A stretch of 64,000 bases of DNA from Blastomyces gilchristii SLH14081 (Eukaryota > Ascomycota > Eurotiomycetes > Onygenales > Ajellomycetaceae). The notes under the pieces were generated by a model. The model searched no databases. It saw only the letters and a program-made list of their open reading frames with translations, and had not been told where the DNA came from. Position 1 is the stretch's first letter. Every line of letters begins with the position of its first letter. The translations under genes were made by a program, and so were the position numbers. Below, in pieces: positions 1 through 11,989 of this stretch. The stretch covers positions 62,001 through 126,000 of the forward strand of contig NW_003101646.1 in NCBI RefSeq assembly GCF_000003855.2. Reading direction: 5' to 3'.

Positions 1-1453
1 AAGGACATCGCTGTCAGTCTTAACAAGCTTTGCACGCCCGACCAAGCTCAGAGTTAACCGATCCAGAGCGGCAAAGTCCTCTGATGTAGTGGCCTTGTCG
101 AAGAAGTATAAGAAAATAACCTCCTCAGTTTCTTCCATTTTCTTAAAAGCGTCAGCATCAACATATTGAACGCCGTTACCAACAACATCCACGGCCTTTT
201 TGGCGTAGTTGACCAGGTCTCCCAAGCCCCTGAGTCCGTTATACTCAACACGTTCCCCACCTCTGAAAAAGTAGATGGTAGGGAAAGATCCGACACGAGC
301 ATCCTTGCATAAGCGTCGTTCCGTCTCACAGTTAACTTCACCAACATTTAGGACTTCTTTCATGTCCCTAGCCATCTGCTGCCAAGATGCAGCCATGGCC
401 TGGCAATGACTACACCAGGGTGTATAGAACTTGATAAACCATGGAACATGAGTGTTTGTAACGAGTTTCTGGAAACTTTCGGCTGTGAGTGATATCGATT
501 TGCCTTGAGGGTTGGGCACCGGTCCACTGGGCCTTTTCGGCACCGCGGGCTGGTTCTTCTCCTCCGGTGGTTCGGACTTGGCTGATGGTTTATCTTGCGG
601 TTTATCTTCGGGTTTATCTTCGGGTTTTCCTCCTATTTTAAGGGGGGCGGTAGAAGTATCAACCTTGGTATCGCCAGGTTTTGGTAGCTGCAGGCCATTC
701 CGAGGCCTTGAGCCAGGCTTAATTTGTTCGAGCTTATCTTCAATAAACTTGCTCAGTCCTTCCATTGACTTCTTGCCGGTAAATGTCTCCATTTTCTCTC
801 CTTTGTGGTAAAGTATAAACATAGGGAAGGCGTTGATTTTGAGGGCCCGGCACTTGTCTGCGTTGGCAATGCAGTCTATGGCAGCGAAATTGAAATCGTA
901 GAAGCGTTGGAAGGAGTTAAGGGAAGAAACTGGGTCTTGCGTTTGTTTAGATGTTGAGGTTGAGAGGGGATTCGAGGACTACATGCAATTAGTGATCATA
1001 TTCCTTAGAAGAGGGTGGAATAATACTAACGTAGTAGAATTCGTATAACGTTTGCCATGTTGGTGCGATAGAAATACAATACCCACAATATGGGGAGAAA
1101 TGCTTCACAAACCTACAGCATTGTCAGACACACGCGCACACACATATATATTCCCAAGATAACAGCAAATGAAATAATATAGAGAGTAATAAAGAGTAAA
1201 GACACGAGACGTACCAGTAACCTTCCTGAATACTTTCATCAAAAGTGGACGCATTGAGTTGCTTCATCGGGGGAACTTCGACTCCATTAAAGACTGTAGG
1301 GCCTTCATCTGGACCGGTTAGATTCTCCGCTCCGGAGAATATCCGTGGCGCTTGTATCGAAACATCCTCAGACCCAGACCCGCCCGTTGACGTAGCGATA
1401 ACGGGTTTTAGCAGCAGAGAGAGTAATGACCAAGCAAAGAGTGAGGTCTTCAT
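1..1453 (-). CDS. ER thioredoxin-domain protein of the PDI family, C-terminus outside the window
   Basis: Three exons are visible: 1215-1453, 1031-1112 and from 978 past the left edge. The introns are 1113-1214 and 979-1030, both GT...AG, and the frame is continuous across them. The protein starts with a hydrophobic signal peptide (MKTSLFAWSLLSLLLKP). A first thioredoxin module follows with the active-site motif SPYCGYC, then a Lys/Pro/Glu/Asp-rich linker with a repeated EDKP motif. A second thioredoxin module carries PWCSHC and the typical FPTIYFFRGGERVEYNG strand. Two CxxC pairs and a secretory signal point to a thiol oxidoreductase or isomerase of the endoplasmic reticulum, resembling the EPS1/TMX branch of the PDI family. 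The membrane segment or retention signal expected in that branch would lie outside the window. The family call is strong; the exact ortholog is not certain. Confidence 0.85.
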
Positions 1454-2042
1454 TTTACGCGGCTGAAGGCCAAACGGGCCCCAGGACCAGAGCTTAATCT
1501 ATCCCCAGATCACTGCAGAAGCTGGCGAATATTTAGATGTTTTTCAAAATAGAGTTAATTGTTGTCAATGAGTCGCCGTTCTCTTAATGAAGGAGTTGGA
1601 AGATATAGGATCGGGGCTGGTTCTGGCCAGATAGGAGGCTGATTGGCTTGGTTCAGAATGGCACTGAGGAGCATGTAGGCTGCGAGAGTATCTGTCCAAG
1701 TAGCTAAAGTCGCAACAGAGGCTTGTTATGGATGTAGTCGCCGAGTTGAAGAGCGGCGGACGAAACCTGGCGTGAGATTGATCCTTCGTCGTCGTCTCGT
1801 CGAGTCCCCCTTAAAAGAAACCTTGGAAGTTGTTTGAGCCGCAAGTTCGCGGTGTTCTTTTTTTGGAAGTAGCACCGCAACCGGAGAAACTAATATTCCT
1901 GGTTCCATCGCCGCCTTTCGAGCGCGGAAGTTGGAATCACAGACGCCAGCGACCACGAGAACAACGTCAGCACGCTTGTTGTCGACAGCAATTGGGCCGG
2001 GTATCCTTTTTAATCGGCATTGTCCTCATATACATCCCCATC
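1454..2042. promoter_or_regulatory. Divergent intergenic region, PDI-like gene / complex I gene
   Basis: The two flanking genes are transcribed away from each other, so this 589-bp stretch must hold both promoters and 5' leaders. An open frame continues upstream of the complex I start into this stretch, but it has no similarity I recognise and probably reads through leader sequence. I see no unambiguous TATA box. Confidence 0.5.
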
Positions 2043-2960
2043 ATGAGGTCCTCTCTACGATTGCTGGCAAACGTCAAGTCTGCCAGATACCTCCAACCCC
2101 ATGCACCCACCGGCCTCACCGGCCTCACTACCCACCCAAGACCCCGACAGGCTCTCCTCATCCTATACACAAACACTTTGAACAAACTCCAGAATATCCC
2201 TGAGTCGTCCGTTTACCGCCAAGCCACGGAAGCCCTCACAAAACACCGATTGAAGATCGTCGAATCCACCAAACCGCCCGGCTACGACAAATGGCACCAG
2301 GAAGTACAACAGAAAGTCGCAGCAAACCCAGACCTGGTCAAAGCCATGTCAACTCCAAGTGGTGGTCTTGCGGCAGTCTACACGCCATTGGGCGGCCGGG
2401 TGTCGGAACTTGAAAAGCGACACTATGCCGAGAACATGGAGAATGCGTTGCGCCAAATAAAGGAGGAAGAGGAGCAGTTCGAGAAGTTGCCAGAGAGAGT
2501 GAAGCCTGCCGTGACACGGTGGTCGAAGGAAAAACAAGAGACTGAACAGCTTGAAAATAAAGAGGAGCCTGCTGCAGCCGAACCCCGGATTGATTTATAT
2601 GATGAACCAGCTTTGGAAGCGGCGCAGTAAGTGTCAATCCAATTCCCGTCTTTATCTTCCGCTCCTTTTTTATTTGGATCCGCTGTTCTAATTAGATTTT
2701 ATAGGATCTCCGAAATTGAAAACCAGATTGGAGCAGGTCTGATAGAGGAAGTTATCGAAGTTGCGGAAGGGGAGCTAAAACTTGTAGATGATATGATCAA
2801 ATTTAAAGTGTAAGTGCGCCCTTGCAATAACAGAAATACGGTCAGGGAATTGTCTCTTTACTGATTCCTATTCGTGTGTAGATGGGAACAGCTGGTAGAA
2901 AACCCGAAGCCAGGCCAATGGACATATTTTGGCAGAGAGAGAGGCAGTGATGCAAGCTAA
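2043..2960 (+). CDS. NDUFA5: NADH:ubiquinone oxidoreductase 29.9 kDa subunit (NDUFA5/B13 family)
   Basis: Exons are 2043-2626, 2705-2809 and 2882-2960, giving 255 residues. Donors are GTAAGT in both introns and the phases match. The N-terminus (MRSSLRLLANVKSARYL) looks like a mitochondrial presequence. It is followed by the family signature LYTNTLNKLQNIPESSVYRQ and the segment EALTKHRLKIVES. A coiled, Glu/Lys-rich middle follows, and the C-terminal exons carry ENQIGAGLIEEVIEVAEGEL and WEQLVENPKPGQW. NDUFA5-type proteins are accessory subunits of the peripheral arm of respiratory complex I. The fungal version is longer than the animal one, as seen here. The start at 2043 was chosen because the presequence begins there; the open frame upstream (from 1830) lacks similarity. 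Confidence 0.93.
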
Positions 2961-3630
2961 AGGCCCTGGCGGTTTTCCTTTTGGCAATTTCATTTATCGA
3001 CCTAGCTCATAGTATGGGGTCCTAGAGGGTTTAGAGAGTTTTAATCGCTTTGTTCTAATCAAATTTTATGTTGACTACTGTAAATATATTAAATATTTTC
3101 GGAAGCCCCATCTTTCCAGAGCATGTCAAATCTTATGCACCGTTTTTCCTGGGCTATAGGCGTTTGCGCATCGAGTTTACAGCATATGGCGGACATGAAA
3201 CACCAGATATCCTGTGTTGTGCAATAATATTCTTATAAATTTTATGAATCTCCAATATACTCTATGAATAATCAAATTTAACCCAGGTATTCCTTTCGTT
3301 GGTCTATATCGACATTATTGTGCCGTCCGCCCAAAATCCGGCGTTGTGTTGCGCTAACCGTCTTGGGAGGCGTGGTGGGACTTCTGATCCGAAAGTCGAA
3401 CCTCACATACATTGATACGGACAAGTTGCACTTCGACGTACTGACGGCATCAATTTCAGCATCATTCCCCGCGTCCTGTTGCTTTATCAACACATTTTAT
3501 CTAGGAAGATACTGTTCCGTCAGTTCCAGCGACTAGGAATATATCCTAATCGCCAGGTGTTCCCTTTGGTACAGCCGCTCGCGGGCGGCACACTTATCGC
3601 CACAGAGCTACTTAGGGAAAGTTGCCCACC
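2961..3630. other. Intergenic region between complex I gene and SEC27
   Basis: About 670 bp, AT-rich in the first half (3' flank of the complex I gene). It becomes more balanced toward the SEC27 start. Both genes read rightward, so the right part is presumably the SEC27 promoter. Short open frames on both strands show no recognisable similarity. Confidence 0.5.
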
Positions 3631-6546
3631 ATGCGGTTAGATGTGAAGGTGCGTGGAATGATGGTCTTCGAAGGATTACATATTTACTGGCTTGCGAAAG
3701 GGTAGTTTTGAATGGTACAAATTGGGACTGACGTTATCTTCTATGCTAGCGACAACTGTTCGCCCGGTCGGAGAGGGTCAAGGGCATTGACTTTCACCCG
3801 ACTGAGCCATGGGTAAGTGCAATACTCTCTATGCTTGCCAGGGGACGTTTCTCTAACTTATTTGCTATTAGATTTTAACTACATTGTATAGCGGTAAGCC
3901 ATTGTTTCCTAAACGGGTGGTGGAAGGTCTCATCACTGATGCGCTGGAGGAACACACAGGTCATGTTTATATATGGTCTTACGAAACACAGGCGCGTACA
4001 CACCCCAAGCAGAGGCTATTTCCAGTGATGCTAACCTCCAATTCAGTCTATAATTAAAACATTTGAGCTTACCGACGTCCCTGTCCGAGCCGGTCGATTC
4101 ATTGCGCGAAAAAATTGGATTGTCTGCGGTTCCGATGACTTCCAACTCCGCGTCTACAATTACAACACGTCCGAAAAGATCGCATCCTTCGAAGCGCATC
4201 CAGATTACATTCGGTCTATTGTCGTCCATCCGACCCAACCGTTCGTACTCACCGCTTCCGATGACATGACGATTAAGCTGTGGGATTGGGACAAGGCATG
4301 GAAATGCGTTCAGGTTTTTGAGGGACACAACCATTATGTCATGGGTCTGGCCATCAACCCGAAAGACACAAATACATTTGCTTCAGCGTGTCTTGACCGG
4401 ACGGTAAAGATATGGAGTCTGGGCTCACCGCATGCGAATTTCACACTTGAGGCCCATGAGACGAAGGGGGTTAATCACGTTGATTATTACCCACAAGCGG
4501 ATAAGCCGTACCTGTTGACGACTTCCGATGATAAGACTGTAAAAGTTTGGGACTACACCACAAAGGCGCTAATAGCTACGTTAGAGGGCCACACTAGCAA
4601 TGTTTCCTTCGCGTGCTACCATCCAGAGTTGCCTGTCATTATCTCCGGCTCGGAAGATGGAACCATCAAAATCTGGCACGCCAACACATATCGACTAGAG
4701 CAATCCCTGAGCTATGGCCTGGAGCGTGCATGGTGTGTTAGCTACCAACGTGGCAAACAAGGCATTGCCATGGGTTTTGACGATGGAGCTGTTGTTGTCA
4801 AGATGGGTCGTGAAGAACCTGCTGTTTCCATGGATGGGTCCGGAAAGCTGGTTTGGGCGAGACACAACGAAGTCGTGTCAACCGTAATCAAGGGTGGTGA
4901 CGCAACTCTCAAAGACGGCGCCCCCTTGTCGCTCCCGACGAAGGAACTCGGTTCCTGCGAAATATACCCGCAGACACTCACCCACTCTTCGAATGGGCGG
5001 TTCGTCTCTGTCTGCGGAGATGGCGAATACATTATCTACACTGCACTTGCATGGAGAAATAAAGCCTTTGGACAGGCTTTAGACTTCGCCTGGGGTTCAA
5101 AGGATAATAGCAATGATTATGCGATTCGGGAGTCTAGTACCAGCGTCAAGATTTTCCGCAACTTCAAGGAGAAAAGCGGAGGTCTCGATGTGGGATTCCA
5201 AGCTGAAGGCCTAACAGGTGGTGTTTTGCTGGGAGTCAAGGGCCAAGGTGGTATCGGGATGTTTGACTGGGAAACTGGTTTACTCGTGAGGAGAATAGAA
5301 GTGGATCCTCGAGCTGTAGGTTTCTCGAGCCATTTTCATTGCAATTACATGATTACAGCGAGTATCTAACATTATTTATCCCTAGGTATACTGGTCTGAA
5401 TCGGGAGAACTAGTTACTCTTGCATGCGATGATGCTTTCTACGTCCTCCGTTTCTCCCGCGAGAATTACATTGCCGGCCTCAACAGCGGCGAAGCTGACG
5501 AGGATGGGGTCGAAGCTGCTTTCGAAGTAATTACAGACGTCAGCGAATCCGTCCGGACAGGCGAATGGGTTGGCGATTGCTTCATCTACACTAACTCCAC
5601 AAACCGCCTAAACTATCTCGTCGGCGACCAAACCTACACAATCTCCCACTTCGACCAACCAATGTATCTCCTTGGCTACCTGCCCCGAGACGGACGCATC
5701 TATCTTGCCGACAAGGATGTAAACGTAATCTCTTTCTCCCTCTCCCTCGCCGTCGTCGAATACCAAACCCTCGTACTCCGTGGTGACATGGACTCCGCCG
5801 CAGAACTCCTCGAAGACATCCCTGCCGACCAAATGAACAAAATCGCCCGCTTCCTCGAGGGACAGGGTAACAAGGAACTAGCCCTCGACGTCGCCACGGA
5901 CCAGGAACACCGTTTCGAACTCTCCTTAGCTCTCAACAAGCTCGACATCGCCCTCGAAATTGCGCGCGCCGCTGACGTCGAGCACAAATGGAAAATCGTC
6001 GGTGACGCAGCCATGGCCGCCTGGGATCTCGCCCTGGCTCAAGAATGCTTCTCCAACTCCAAGGATCTAGGTTCGTTGCTGCTCCTGCACACCGCTAGCT
6101 GCAACACCGACGGTCTCCGCCGTTTGGCCGAGCAAGCCGATTCAGCAGGCTCGCATAACGTCGCCTTCTCCGCGCTCTTACAACTTGGCGATGTCGATGC
6201 GTGCATCGACCTCCTTGTCCGGACGAATCGGATCACGGAAGCTGTGCTGTTCGCGCAGACGTATAAGCCCAGCCGCGCCGCGAAGCTTGCAGCCAAGTGG
6301 AAGGAGAGTTTGGAGAAAGAGGGTAAGACGAAGGTGGCAAGGATTATTGGGATTCCACCTGGGGCTGGAATCGAAGGGGTTGAGACGGATGACGAGTTGT
6401 TTCCGGAGTGGGATGAGTATTTGAGATTGGAGACGGAGGGAGGCGTTAAGTCTGTGGATTTGATTGATATTAATGGCGATGATGAAGTGGAGGAAGTTGG
6501 TGGTGGTGATGGTGAGGCGGAGGCAGTCAATGGCGTTTCGGAATAA
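3631..6546 (+). CDS. SEC27: Coatomer subunit beta-prime (beta'-COP)
   Basis: Six exons: 3631-3648, 3750-3812, 3872-3893, 3960-3991, 4047-5315 and 5386-6546, total 854 residues. The N-terminal half is a WD40 propeller with clear repeats (for example DDMTIKLWDWDKAWKC, CLDRTVKIWSLG, DDKTVKVWDYTTK, SEDGTIKIWH). The coatomer WD-associated region follows (GSCEIYPQTLTHSSNGRF, YAIRESSTSVKIFRNFKEK), then the alpha-solenoid part (DQEHRFELSLALNKLDIALEIA). The acidic tail is typical of fungi. beta'-COP is part of the COPI coat that carries cargo from Golgi to ER and binds dilysine signals through its propeller. Length and domain order match the family. The first four exons are very short. The intron at 3992-4046 starts with GC rather than GT; the GT alternative puts the reading into a stop. 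Confidence 0.96.
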
Positions 6547-8360
6547 AGGGAGTAAAGGATATAAATTTTTGCTGCTAGTGTTGTCGTTTTGTTGTTTGCA
6601 ACGAAGGGTAAAATGAATGAGGTCTTTTCTTCTTCTCCCCCCTTTCTTCACTCCGTCCGCCCTTTTCTATCTTTCTTTATTTCCAATTTGTTAATTTAAT
6701 TTTATCCTTTTCATATCTATTACAGTTAGGGAGAGCCACGCGTAAAGTCAAAAAAAAAAATGGTACATTTCCCCATGTTCTTCCCATCATATTTATTTAT
6801 TTCTTTCTTTATGCCTTCTTGCTTTCCTTATCTTCCTTTACCTTCCTTATACTTTTTTTTTCCACCTTTTTTGTAAACGGCGAGCGTGAGAGAAGTTACA
6901 TAAAAAGTCATCCTAGCAACAGGGCCCTATTACCTAACATCCCTTTCCCCAAGCTAAGCAGAAGAAAACTTGCACAATCATATATAGCTACTATTTTGCC
7001 TCGCCTTTTCGCTACATTAGTCTTTGCAAGATATAGATAACGAGCATGCCCTCATTCTTCACCATTTGACCCACTACAAAGAGAATTATACCACTACCAA
7101 CCGATGAAGGGACCCTCAACCGGGCCACAAAGTGTACACGGGGTGAGAAAGCTTGAGTCAAACATACCTTATGTATTTATACTCCTGGTTGGAGAAGGGA
7201 AGGAAAAGGAAGGGGAAGAAGCAGATTGCTGTGAACGCCCTATTGCGATGGACACGTTAACATTGTATATGCCAGGGAGTGACATGGCCATGAGGCGGTT
7301 GGGGGCTTTCTTCTACACCTTCTCTGAGACTAAGTAAAGTGGGTGATCTATGTCTTGAGATATACATACATATGTTGGAACTTGACGTCTGACTCTTTAT
7401 TTTATATTTTATTTAACATTCCTTTTCGCTAACGAGAAAGGAAAATAAGTTGGTGAAAGGAAAAAAGATAGTATGGAGACAGACCAGACCAGATAAAACC
7501 AGGAGAAGGGGGAATGAAAAAAAAAAAAAAAAAAAGGAAAAAAAAAGAAAAGACAGACAGACGCAGAAAATGGTATCTATCTGACATTGAAAATATATTC
7601 ACAGAATATATAAGTCAATTTGACTTAAGTTTTCTGGTTTAATTGTGGTATATTGTGTCTAACACACCTACTAGAAAGAAAAGAAGAAAAGAAAAAGCAA
7701 ATAGACAACAAAAGAGATCTCAAACAAATAGATGTGTGAACACAACTCGCTCGACCGCCTTGTGTGTTGCAGGATAAATCAAAAAAACTTGAAAAAAAAA
7801 ATCTTGGGACAAAAAAGTAAAAAAAAAGAGAGAGAGATAAAACGTGAATGGAGGTGTCTGCCACTTGTATGTATATTGCGGCAAACACACGGAGGAGTGA
7901 GAGATATCAGGGTTATGAAAAGGAAGGGAGATCTAGAAATCTAGATATTCGGATTTGAAATGAAACGAAATAACGAAGTATGAAAAGTGAAATTGAAAGT
8001 AAAACAAGAGGAAACTGATAGGTACTTTCCGCGCAATGAGGGGACAATCAAGAAAGTAGAAGAAAAAAATGAAAATGAAAAAAAGAAATAAGAACAGAAA
8101 TGGAAAATAGTTGGGCGAATGAACACTGCAAAGGAAAAATTGAAGTAAAACAGACATGAACAGGGGGCGAGTAGTAAGAAACAGGATAACGAGTGAAAAC
8201 AATCCAGTCAAAGCAAAATCATAAGAGATTCGTTAACTGTGTTTGAACTTCCAGAGTCAAAAGAACACGGGGCGAGAAGACGGAGGTTAAAGAAAACAGA
8301 TAGTTGAAGATCTCTTGTTCTTCCATCAGGTCAACATCGGAGTTGAAAACAGGGGAACGA
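6547..8360. other. Convergent intergenic region, 3' flanks of SEC27 and SCH9
   Basis: About 1.8 kb between two genes that end toward each other. It is poor in coding signal and rich in pyrimidine runs on the left, then purine and A runs from about 7440 to 8200, including an A run near 7518-7534. It probably contains both 3' UTRs and polyadenylation sites. I found no gene in it. Confidence 0.5.
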
Positions 8361-10732
8361 TTATTCAGGGATACTTCCGAAAGATGGGTCCTTCACGCTC
8401 CCTCCAGCATCGCCGAGGCCAGCAACGGGGCGATTGTAGGACCAGCCTTCGAACTGTCGTTGCATGGTTTGAGATAGAACAGGACCCTCGACGTACGAGT
8501 CTACAGGAGCTTCGGACGTGAATTCGCGATCGAAATTCTTGGTGTCACGGGCATCAACCTGTCATATTATTAGAACTCTGCATAGGCCCAGAAAGGGTTA
8601 TATTGAAGATGAGGGAGGAAGTATTGAATGTCGAGAGGCTCCCCCCACCCCCCCCTCCCCCCCCCCCAAAAAAAAAAAAAAAAAAAAAAAAAAGGAAACA
8701 TACCACATCAGGGCGGAAGCTCGGCTCATATTTTCTCTGAAGCAACTTGCGCCAATCAATGTTGGAGAAGAAGTGATGTGCTTTGATTTCAGCGGCACCG
8801 TTTGCTCCAAGACGACGGTTCGGATCACGCTCGAGTAGTCTAGTAAGAAGGTCCCTCGCCGCACCCGGAACAATATCCTGGCTTGGGAAAGTAAGTGGCT
8901 CTTGGAGGATCTTCCGGTACATCTCATTCGTGTTCTCATCGTAAAATGGTGGAAGTCCCGTTAACATCTCGTACAGGAGAACTCCGAGTGTCCACCAATC
9001 CACAGCCTTTGTGTATCCCTCGGCAAGCAGGAGCTCAGGGGCGAGATATTCGGGTGTGCCACAGAATGCTAGCAGTAAATTAGCGCCAGACATCATTTAA
9101 AATCATCTCGGCTAGCAATCACTTACTATTCGTCCGGTCTTCATCTTCCATATCAAGCTTACACAATCCAAAGTCGCACAGGGCAATGTGGCCAGTATAA
9201 TCCAACAGAATATTTTCTGGCTTAAGGTCACGATAGATGACTTTAAACCCGTGTAGGCACTCCAGCGCACAGATCAATTCTGCTGTGTAAAAGCGGGCCC
9301 TGTTGATATCGAAACGCTGCTCCTTTTGGAGGTGGTGGAACAATTCACCACCGTTTACGAAGGCCAAAACAAGATATAGCTTCTCTGGGGATTGGAATGA
9401 GAATTTGAGAGGAACGATGAAAGGATTGTTAATTTGGGAAAGCACTGATCTCTCAGCCAGTGTATGCGCCACTTCGGATCGAGAAATGATATGGGCTTTG
9501 CGAAGAGTTTTCATTGCATAGATACGGCCAGTATCACGTTTCCTTTAACAATAGATATATGTTAGGTCGCCGGCCGTACGAGCATTGTGGGCGATGGGCA
9601 GCTAGAACTTACATAACTTGTATGACCCTTCCAAAACTGCCTCTACCGACGACTTTCAAAAGTTCAAAATCTTCCATTTTGAGACTCTTCTGACGGTTTT
9701 CAACAAACGACACACCAATTTTGATGGCTCCTGTACCGAATTGCAAGTTTGTCCATTCCGTGCCAGACTGTCCCATTTGACGCTCCTGTTCTGCATGGGC
9801 TGCGGCTGCCTTTTCGCGGTCTTTCTTACTCAACTTGGGATCCTCCACGAAAGGACGGGCTTCTTCAAATCTCGGGTTAATTCTGCAGGCACCCAAAAAA
9901 ATATCCTCACTTCTGCCAGCACCTGGTCTGGCAGCAGGGTTTCGCAGATAGAGTTGAATGTTGAGATCAGTCACACGAGAGACATCGAACTTGAAAGAGG
10001 TGTTATCGCCTGCCCAAAGAGGATTCTCCGGAGTACCTGATACAGCATCAACGAAAACCTGCTGCTTGTCAAAATCCAGAAGAGCATAGGGAAGGTATTT
10101 GGCGGAATATCGACCATGGATTGTAGGTGCAGCATTGATCCCGCCGCTCGTCGACTGAGGTCGGTTGGACTGCGCATAGGAACTAGTAACTGTTCCCTGG
10201 GTGGAATGAGATGAGGATGAGTTGGGTCTGATGGAGGGTGGTCCAGCGAAGCTACTGTTGCCTGAGATCGAGTTTTGGAAATGTGCATTGAACACCTGCT
10301 GGTAGTGAGGCGAGAGTGAGAAGCCCTTCCCCTCGTGTAACGTAATGATGAGAATACCGGGCTTAGCTGGAGCAACGGGAGGTGACACTAGAGCCTCTGA
10401 AGCAGCTAAAATTGAAGGATTACCGTATTAGTGGAACATGATAACATTCATAGGCTTCAATGATATGAATAAAAAAAGGGCCTTACCAATGCCGTTTGAG
10501 TTTGGAGAAAGGGCGGCGGGACTTGGAGATGCACTGCCATTTTCTTCCGTGGTAGCAGCATCGGGCTTAATGGTAGACGTCGACGATGACCTGCCAAAAG
10601 AATCGGCTAACGGGGCAAGATGTGTCTCCTTAAGCTCTTTGGGGGAAGAATGTCAGTAACTCAAAAACTTATGGAGGGAAATAGGACTATCATTGGGAAA
10701 AAGGGCATACTCTTTGTAAGTTTCCACGCCAT
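8361..10732 (-). CDS. SCH9: AGC-family protein kinase SCH9 with C2 domain
   Basis: Six exons: 10711-10732, 10487-10636, 9613-10405, 9127-9542, 8704-9068 and 8361-8558, giving 647 residues. The start MAWKLTK is a 22-nt exon that joins in frame to KETHLAPL. A Ser/Asn-rich segment leads into a C2-like domain (ILIITLHEGKGFSLS, YLPYALLDFDKQQVFVDAV). The kinase domain has the glycine loop GRGSFG, the catalytic loop IYRDLKPENILL, DFGLCK and the activation segment TFCGTPEYLAPE. The C-terminal AGC tail has a TSEAP turn motif and ends with the hydrophobic motif FEGWSYNRP. SCH9 acts downstream of TORC1 in nutrient signalling, growth and stress response. The intron at 8559-8703 contains a long C/A homopolymer tract. 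The gene reads divergently from ADA2. Confidence 0.95.
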
Positions 10733-11989
10733 GATGATGAACCTTGGGGAGTCAAGGCGAAGACGAAGTGCGATGAAGGACAGGAGAATTCCAAGGGCTA
10801 GCAAGGTGAGCGGTTATCAGTGCGAAGAGAGTTCTATCGCCTGTGTAAGGGATAAATAGGGGGAAGTTAGGAGAGAGGAGAGGTCAAAGGGTGTATATAT
10901 TTGTAGACTAAGGGGACGCGGTATTTTGGATCTAGGGGTCTAAATGAGGTAATGAGCCTTGGACGGCACAATGTCTAGAGAAGGACGGGACAGAATTAGA
11001 CGGCCCGACTGATAACAGAGGGAGAGGATGGAAAGTGAAGCAGAGTGCTCCCCGGGAGTATGGAGCTACCGGGTAAAATGACTGCTGCTGGACTTGTATA
11101 GAGCGGAGGGTTGGTGTTGTTGTTGGTTGTTTCGCAGCAAGAAAAGCAGAGGGGGGAAAGCCGCCAAGTACACAGGACAGTACAGTACGGAGTACAAGTA
11201 CAGTAAGCAGCGGCGGCTGATTAACGGGGTCGGGGTCTCAAGTCCAGTCCTGGAGATCTGGGTCTTGGAAGTGAAACACTGCTCCGCCTTCTTCCCGAGA
11301 AAACGTTGATGGGTTGACTCGATGTCTAATTAAACGACCGACCCTCCACAAGCTTACTTACGCAGCGTAATAGTAAATAAATATTAAATAATTGTCTGGT
11401 GTTGGGTGTGTTGGGTTTGGGAAGTTGGACGGACACCATTTCGTCCCTTTTCTCCAACTCTCCCAACCTCCTTAGCCACACTTCCAGCCCGTTTTAAGCC
11501 ACCAACATCTCCCAACCGAACTTGAACCCCACTAGGCCAGATAAAGACTAGTGGGCTACATCACCTGACATTAGCGGCGGCTGGCGGCTGGCTCTGGCGG
11601 CTCTCTCGGTAGATCGGAAAAGGCTCTCTTCCGGCAGCCAAACAGCCGCTCCCCCGTATCGACCATCACGACCCGGGGAACGTCAGCCCTGATCCCTGAT
11701 TGTCCTCATCCGCTTCTAATTCTCCTGCCCGCTAGACAGCCTTTGGTTATTTCCTTTTCGTCGCACAAAGACCATGTCCACGCCATCGGGCTATTTACTT
11801 GTCCTATAACTCATTCCAAGACCCGACCCGACCCACTGCATAGTACAACACATACCAGGGCGAAATCCCCCCCCCCCCCTCCCCCCGAGTACCACTATAC
11901 TTGTTGCGTCTCCCTAAAGGCCTACTAAACACCACTCTCACACTATAGACGGACACTCGGGAAACGGTGATGCCAGTTTGATTCACTCA
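10733..11989. promoter_or_regulatory. Divergent promoter region of SCH9 and ADA2
   Basis: About 1.26 kb separates the SCH9 start (-) and the ADA2 start (+). It has CT-rich leader-like DNA and short C runs near 11870-11885. A copy of the palindromic motif GTACGGAGTAC lies at 11185-11195. No coding similarity was recognised. Confidence 0.5.

Noticed and set aside
6039..6530. 163-codon minus-strand open frame over the SEC27 3' end
   Set aside because: It is Ser/Pro-rich and unlike known proteins, while the plus strand is conserved beta'-COP.
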